In this document: one piece after another, positions 57,590 to 64,000 of the stretch
Layout of the letters: each line of letters starts with the position of its first letter
Position numbering within the stretch: the first letter of the stretch is position 1
Assembly: GCF_954871325.1 (NCBI RefSeq)
Contig: NC_088779.1
Coordinates: forward strand, 20,896,846 to 20,960,845
DNA length: 64,000 nt
Direction of reading: 5' to 3'
From: Gordionus sp. m RMFG-2023
Lineage: Eukaryota > Nematomorpha > Gordioida > Chordodea > Parachordodidae
Notes under the pieces: model-generated
What the model was told of the DNA's origin: nothing
Databases searched by the model: none
What the model saw: only the letters and a program-made list of their open reading frames with translations
Translations under genes and position numbers: made by a program

Positions 57590-58480
57590 CCGCCTATAAA
57601 TAATTCTGATTAAGTATATTTGAATGAAAGAAAGTGCAAAAATTGGCATCATGCCAGAATGTAAAATATATAAGAAAAATATCTGGTTTGCGCTAAAATT
57701 TAGTGCTGGGTTAGTATTTCCCCTACCATTTTTGCTGACCACAAATAAAAACATAAACATAAAGAAAGCTGACATCAAATTTTGAGTATATGAACCAAGC
57801 TTTTGAAAACCTTAATTCTGAAACTTATATCAAATCAGTTAGTTAGATTGCTTATAGTAGGGGGGGGGGGTATTCTTGGTATAACAAGGGAAAAAATTTC
57901 CACAATTGCCATCATGCCATAACGGAGACTAGGAAGTTCTAAAAATCTTGTTTGCATTAATATTTAGTGTCTTACTTATTAATACTTCAATCAATTTCGC
58001 CAACCACAGAAAAATAATCGAATTATAAGCCACATAAAGCTATAATAAAGAGTCTTAAGTGTGAAGATAACCAAACTTCTGGAAACATTAAGTCTGAACG
58101 AATATAAATAATTAATGGTGTATATAAACTTTTAGTACTTAAACCAGTCTATTAGAAAATTTAAATAAAAACTCATTATTGACAAAAAAATGAAAAATTG
58201 CTAAGAGAGGGACCAAGTTAGAACTTAAATTATAGTAGCACTAAATATCTAGATGCGTTAATATGATACTTAATGGAAATTTTATTTTATAATCAAATTT
58301 TTATATAAAATATTTTTAAATTATATTTAAAAAATTTACTTCCCAAAGACTATAATTCGTATGGGATTATGTATGACATTTTATTTTTTAAGGTAAAAGC
58401 TATTAGTAAGACACTAAATATTAACACAATTCAGATATTTAATTCTTTATTTCCATAGCATGATGCCAAATTTGGCATTT
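57590..58480. repeat. Degenerate ~270-300-bp tandem repeat, block 2
   Basis: TGCAAAAATTGGCATCATGC at 57635, CACAATTGCCATCATGCC at 57901 and AAAATTGCTAAGAG at about 58194 mark three units, each followed by a TTTGCGCTAAAATTTAGTG-like segment. They match block 1 at 32590-33560. Confidence 0.6.
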
Positions 58481-58854
58481 TTTCCCCTTATTTTGCTAAT
58501 AATTTTATTTCCCTTCATACTATCTATCAAACGGATTAAAATTAAATATAATTAAGCTTTTAACATTGAATAATCTACTAGTCTCATATACACTAATAAA
58601 GCCCGAAACTTTAGCAAATATTTTAGAATTAGTGCTTCCAATCGTTCAGCCAACTTTTAACGGAATTGATATAAAGAAATTACATATTTTAAAAAGAGCA
58701 AAATAAAAATAACCCCGGGTAAACCAAAAATACATAATCCGGATTTTCCGTAGTCAAAAAAAGCCGGTAAAATAAAGGTTTAGGGGCAAAGTCTTCAAAA
58801 AATTGTGACCCCCCCCCTTCCCATTGGATAAATTTGAGATACTTTACTGGAAAG

Positions 58855-60446
58855 CAGGGTTTCAAATCGAACCGCCAAACCGGAATGAACCGTTATGATT
58901 TTCTGAACCGTAACCTTAACCGAACCGTTATAAAGAAAATATAAAAAGAGCGAACCGAACCGTTAGAAATATTTTGAACCGATTTAAACCGTTTCAGAAC
59001 GGTTTAAAAAAATAATTAATTTGTAATTATTAACCTAAATTTGAAATTTTAATTTTCCTAATTTTTTAAAATTGGTGATTTCTTTTCAAATTAAATATTT
59101 ATATATTATCAACATTATATATCAATTAATACCAAGTTTATTGTTTTTTTTCTTTAAATACTTATTTTATTAGAGATTAGGCAAATTATCTGTTAATTAG
59201 ATAAGATATCTTAATATCACACATAATTATTCTTGGCTAAATTAACAAGTTTATATATATAAGTTATTAATAAGCTTTTATAATAATACTTGCTAATAAT
59301 TTAGGAAAAAATTAAATAATTCTTAATAACTAACGTCTAATAGAAATCAAGTACTTTTTACTTTCATTTTTATACTATATGGTTTATATTTTTATCTCAT
59401 TATAAAAACTTGGATCATAGAATTTAAATGACAATAAATAAAATGGTCAGCAATATTTTAATGATATAATAATTTTTTATTTATAATCATATTGTTTTTT
59501 TTAAATTCAAAATTCTAATATTCATTTAAGTCATTATAAATTTATTATTATTAAAATAATATTTTTAACATTTGAAGAAAGAGAGATCACCAGAAAACAT
59601 CTTTGTAAAATTTGGAACTTGATACAAAGTTTAAATAGTCAGAGTATTGAAATTCTAAATACTATGCCTACGTGTTCGCAAAGATAATTTAGATGATGCT
59701 TATGAAGATTTATTAAAGTCGCATGAAAGTCTTAATAAGAATAATTCTCAGGGAATAGAAAATTATAATATATGTATAGTAATAGAATATATAATTCGGT
59801 CATTTGATAATATAGAGAGATTAGAAAAAGATATTAATTTTTTGAATTATTGGGAAAATGTAAAGAATAGTATGCCAGAACTTTATAAGTTAGCTATAAC
59901 TGTGCTAGCAGTTCCAGCTACACAGGTATCCGTAGAAAGAGCATTTTCTAGCCTTAGGATTATACTCTCTGCGCAGAGAACTAAATTAAATACTGAAATA
60001 TTAGAAAATATTTTAGTTATCCGTTCTAATTCTCTTTTTAAACATAAATAGTATACATTTTATTATATTTATGCGTTATTTTATTCATCATTGTATTTAC
60101 GCATGTTTGTTTTTATCTTATTTATTTATGAAATAAAAAAATTAATTTGTCTAATTTATATTTACTAAGTTTAATAAAAATATCTATTAGATTATCATGG
60201 TTAAATTAAATAAGAAATTATAAATTAAAAAGATTTTTCTCTAAAATTAATATATACATGGTAAATGTGATTAATTTATTTTAAATTAAATTTATAAAAC
60301 CGGAACAAACCGAAAAGAACCGTTATAAATTAAAAACCAAACCGATATAAATTTTTTTTAAAAAAACCGAAATGGAACAAAACCTTTATAAAATTTTAAA
60401 AAACCGGAACAAACCGAACCGTTATGCTTAATGGTTTGAAACCCTG
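58855..60446 (+). mobile_element. Internally deleted relative of the 3.8-kb hAT
   Basis: The ends CAGGGTTTCAAATCG and GGTTTGAAACCCTG and the repeated AACCGAACCGTTAT words match 18413-22247. CTGGAAAG flanks both sides (58847-58854 and 60447-60454), a perfect 8-bp duplication. The junction near 59575 joins one arm of the inverted repeat directly to the end of the transposase, so the BED finger and the catalytic part are gone. It also carries about 150 bp at 59245-59395 that the larger copy lacks. Confidence 0.92.
59575..60051 (+). pseudogene. C-terminal remnant of hAT transposase
   Basis: Close to 21365-21854 of the larger copy. It opens with FEERE-like sequence, has a small deletion near 59679, and ends with the dimerisation domain (VSVERAFSSLRIILSAQRTK, TAG 60049-60051). 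The last 69 codons (59842-60051) are one open frame. Confidence 0.88.
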
Positions 60447-62285
60447 CTGGAAAGTATCCCATATTTTTTTAAATATAATTTATAACAAATTTTTTTATTT
60501 GGAAATTTGATTAAAAAATTAAATGTGCTATACTTATTATAGTATTGTTTATTTATTAAAATTATAAGGATTATTTTACGTATTTTTAAGTTAAAGAAAT
60601 TTTCTAATAGAAATAATAGCAAATTTTCGTTTAGATATCAATATAGAAACATTATATAAACAAACTTTATTTAATCATATTTTTCATATGGGGGTCGGTT
60701 TAATTCCCCCCCCCCCTACCTTGTATACGCCATTGACTTTGTAGATAATATGATCAATGATACAATTAAGGTCTTAAAGTGTAAAATTTAAAAAAAATAC
60801 TTAAAAGGGAATACATTTTTTTGTCTTCTAAATTTATATCTTTGATATTAATGGTAAACGAAGTTCTTTTTTACAATTTAGTACATAAAGTACATACAAT
60901 AAGTCATATTCTACAAAAAAAAATTAGAATTAATTAAAACCTTATTATACAATATATATATATATACTCTACACATAATTTTCTAATATCGACAAATTAA
61001 GGAGATATTCACATGAATACTAGGTATAATCTTTTTTAATTTAATATAATGTTTTTTTTAGTTTTGTAATATAAATTATTAAGAATAAAAAAAATTTTTT
61101 TTACTATAATTTTTTGAATGTATAATGAAATGTATCTTCTTTCGTCAAAATTTTATTTTATGTAGTTTTTTTGTCAATTGTCAGATATTCCCTCTAATAT
61201 TTTAATTGTCTTTTCAATCACTTTGGTTGATGGTATCTCAAAGTAACTTCGATGAAGTATACGCTAAGATATCTCTGCAATTCATCTAAAGGTATATTAT
61301 TTACTTAATTTTGTATTTTTCGCATTGCGCTGGAGAGTGATGTCGCCTTTTTTCTCAATTACTATAAACGAGGCCTACATCGGGTATTTTTAAAAAGCAA
61401 ACAAATAATAGTCAATAGTGCGACCTAATTGAGCATTTTCAAAAAAAGCATCAGCTTGCGTTTTTATAAATGTTTATAAATTGTGATAAATTTGCTTTTG
61501 CATAACGAAACACAAACGTTTAATTAGGTCTCTCTATAAAATATAAAATATATAGCTATGTAATTCATTTTAAATCGTAACTTTATTTGCTTGTTAAAAA
61601 TGAGTATTTCCCAATAAATCTTCTTGATTCATTTTCAGACCTTTTCCTTGCGTTTCTCTGTTTTCCAACTAATTACTAATTAATTCAATACTTAAATATA
61701 TTTTGCGATATCATCCTCTGTCTTTTTTCATTTGCCTAAACATCTAACCAGTCCTTTCTCATTTTTTTTAACTGCACAACTTCTACTTTTTATTATACGG
61801 ATTTGGTGATTGCTAAATAGTTTTTAAAAAAAATCAATTTACTAATTCATGTGTTATGATCTACCATCACCTCCCAAGCCCTTTCCACGTTCTTCTTGTC
61901 TAAGGCTGCATTTATAGTAAACGCAATTCGCTCAAGCTATGCGAAATTTTTGGCTACGTAATCTACATAATCAAGCTAATATGAGATATAATTTATAAAT
62001 ACTGAGACAAATAATCAAATCGCTTACACCTGTATATTTCAAAAAATATTATCGCTGTGACCTGTGATTTTGACGATTAATTTTGCATCGCTATACCGAA
62101 TCGCTCTAACCATAGTAGCGTAACATTCCTACTAAACTGCCCCGCTTCTTAGGCATTTCAGACCTTATATTTTAATTGGAGACACTATTTAAAAAACAAT
62201 GGTACAGTTCTAAAATAATTTATCTTTACTACCATCATTCTTTCCCCTTAATATTAACTGAAAAAATATAATTGCTTTAATATTC
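60447..62285. other. Intergenic DNA with inverted-repeat element ends
   Basis: ACTATAAACGAGGCCT (about 61362) and AAGGCTGCATTTATAGTAAACGC (about 61903) match the ends of the AGGCCT family at 16568-17407 and 23372-23604, so one or two decayed copies lie here. No gene was seen. Confidence 0.4.
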
Positions 62286-62893
62286 TTGAAGGCCACCGTT
62301 CAAACCAAACCGTGGCAGTTTGGCTTTTAGAATCGTTTCCGCTATTTGACTCGGTGTTTATATCGGTTCTCTGTACGGTTTGGTAGGATAGGAAAATTTT
62401 ATATTATCTTTTATAATTATCAAATAAACTTAAATAATATCAATAACTTTTAGAATGTTAAAATGGAATAAAAAAAATTCAAGCAATTTCAGTTTCTTGT
62501 GAACAATTATTTTATAAAGCAGATGACTTAATAACTAAAAAGAGAATAAATATGATAATCTATCATGTGTATTGGGCCTGGCTCAAAAATGGAATATTAT
62601 TTAGGGAAAAAATTTTCAATCAAATCTTATTGAAGATGTTATTATTATTCCATTTTAAAATAATATTGTTTATTGTATTTATCCTATTTTATGAATCCTC
62701 TATTAACATAAATTAAATTTTTAAATTTTATATAAATATTTATTTTTTTCAAAACCAAAAATAATCTGTCTGAACCACGTTCCTGTTTGATCTTTATATG
62801 AGGTTCACTTTTCTGCATGGTCTTTAGAATTGATTTTGCAATTCAGTCTTTGAAAATTGACTCCGAACTGAACCGAATCGTGACCTTCACTAT
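62286..62893 (+). mobile_element. hAT relic with transposase C-terminus
   Basis: GAAGGCCACCGTTC and GAATCGTGACCTTC form imperfect inverted ends. At about 62486-62615 the + strand reads AISVSCEQLFYKADDLITKK, the hAT dimerisation-domain signature (S-V-x-x-E-x-x-F-S/Y-x-A). The rest of the gene is gone. No target duplication could be fixed. Confidence 0.65.
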
Positions 62894-63272
62894 TAAATAT
62901 TTAACAAAATTCGCCTAGCTCCAATTTCTAGCCCTATCCTGATTTGATTACTTTTGTGTTTAACCAAGGCTAAACAGCTTTGAACTAGGACACCCTATTT
63001 TGGTTTTAAGTGTTTGGTGACATTGTTATTTTCCCTATTTTTTGTTCTTTTTTTTGTTCTTTTTTTTGTTTTTTTTTCTTTTGCTTTTTAGGTTGCTTAG
63101 CCGAAGCTATATACACGGCTAAATAGTTGTTTAATAATAAGTCGAACACGTCTTCAAATCATCTTTCTTTTCTTCTTGCAAAATCTATTTCATTTTTTAA
63201 AATATTCAATCGTTATTATCATTCTCTTTATATTTTAATAAAATCTTTATTGTAATTATTATTTTTGTTTAG
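62894..63272. other. AT/T-rich DNA upstream of the last gene
   Basis: T-rich tract with repeated TTTTTTTTGTTC words at about 63035-63080. It is presumably the intron before the exon at 63273. Confidence 0.4.
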
Positions 63273-63960
63273 ATTAACTAATGAGCCTCTGAAAAACAAT
63301 TATGGAGAAAGTAATGATGCAAGGACAATAAAAATAAACAGTAAAGTAGAGCCATTAAACACTCAAGCGTTTGGGTTCTCTAATGTTGAAACCTCTTTAT
63401 CCCGCATAGATTTTCCGTACTTGAGAATCAAAAATGAAAATTACGATCCCTGTAAAAAGGAATATTTAAAAGCTTATAATTTCCATAAAAAAATTTATCA
63501 CAAACCTTTCGATGCGAAAAGTAAATTTCGATTCTTTTTAAGAGGGGTGATAATCTAAAATAAGGGGTCACATTGTTTTTACTATTAAGCGGTATTGAGG
63601 GTGCATTCAAAATGCTACATACATATACGGTAAAGGCCTAATCTATCTGTTTAAAATGTCAATAGTCCAACTGCTATTTTTAATAACAAAATAAATCACT
63701 CGCCCTTTTGGTCCTATACCTAAAAAATAATAGACTATCCCATGCTAATCTTATTTTGTCATACACAAAATCTATTATATAACTCCTTTTTTCTTGTAAT
63801 ATATAATTAAAAATTAGGTAATAATAGATCGTTGGAATGGTTAGGACCGGATTATCTTAAAGAAAAACACTTTAAAAATGTCAAAAATATTCCCTCCAAG
63901 CAAACTGATCCTCAAGCTAGTCAAGATAGAGTCGATCTTGATACAAGTATGGTTTCATAA
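63273..63960 (+). CDS. 3' end of an unrecognised host gene, 2 exons
   Basis: Exon A (63273-63520) follows TTTTTGTTTAG, enters with one base of a split codon and ends at GCGAAAA|GTAAAT. Exon B (63818-63960) follows AAATTAG and keeps the frame (Ala-Lys-Ser-Asn-Asn) to TAA 63958-63960. Together they give about 129 C-terminal residues, polar and Lys/Asn-rich, with SRIDFPYLRIKNENYDPCKK in exon A and RSLEWLGPDYLKEKHFKNVK in exon B. No known domain was recognised. Earlier exons are not seen in this window; they may lie in the AT-rich stretch upstream or be masked by transposons. Confidence 0.5.
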
Positions 63961-64000
63961 AAAATAATCATCAATACAATAATTTAAATAATCGTAGAAA

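Overview
The window is very AT-rich eukaryotic DNA with small introns, scattered host exons and a heavy load of dead transposons. Multi-exon genes, an amidated-peptide precursor of arthropod style and CFDP2-type (RTE-like) LINEs point to an arthropod. A copepod would fit, but that is an inference; nothing here names the species. No rRNA, CRISPR array, operon or convincing free-standing tRNA gene was seen.

Host genes. (1) The clearest is a complete 3-hydroxyisobutyryl-CoA hydrolase (HIBCH) gene on + at 37564-49407. Its nine exons can be placed by homology and all intron phases agree. Introns 1-3 are only 41-70 bp, while introns 4 and 7 are swollen by a LINE fragment and hAT transposons. (2) A predicted neuropeptide precursor on + (9368-15663, four phase-consistent exons, 91 aa) has a signal peptide followed by two tandem W-x-P-N-[ST]-R-[FY]-G-R units, so it would give an RFamide and an RYamide. 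(3) A second predicted small secreted protein (22567-23727, two exons, 70 aa) has a KKRR processing site. (4) The 3' end of an unrecognised gene closes the window (63273-63960, two phase-matched exons). Several isolated exon-like or decayed frames (about 1.3-1.8, 5.1, 28.2, 31.5 and 54.7-55.1 kb) are listed with low confidence.

Mobile DNA. hAT-type elements dominate. A 3.8-kb hAT at 18413-22247 and its 1.6-kb internally deleted relative at 58855-60446 both have perfect 8-bp target duplications. A 2.2-kb BED-finger hAT lies at 41004-43243. The same broad family appears at 28312-29150 and as a self-nested, inverted pair (45782-47954 containing 46219-47253) in HIBCH intron 7. Further hAT remains lie at 50.7-52.2 and 62.3-62.9 kb, a hAT-like foldback element lies at 12.2-14.1 kb, and at least three families of short non-autonomous elements are present. 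A 3.1-kb CFDP2-type LINE lies on - at 24.2-27.4 kb. A deleted second copy sits in HIBCH intron 4 and shows a tRNA-like head. A MULE-type transposase scrap lies at 36.4-36.6 kb. A degenerate 270-300-bp tandem repeat occurs in two blocks 25 kb apart.

The rest is AT-rich DNA with no recognisable gene. Gene models are hand-read from splice signals, frame and remembered protein families, without searches or transcript data.
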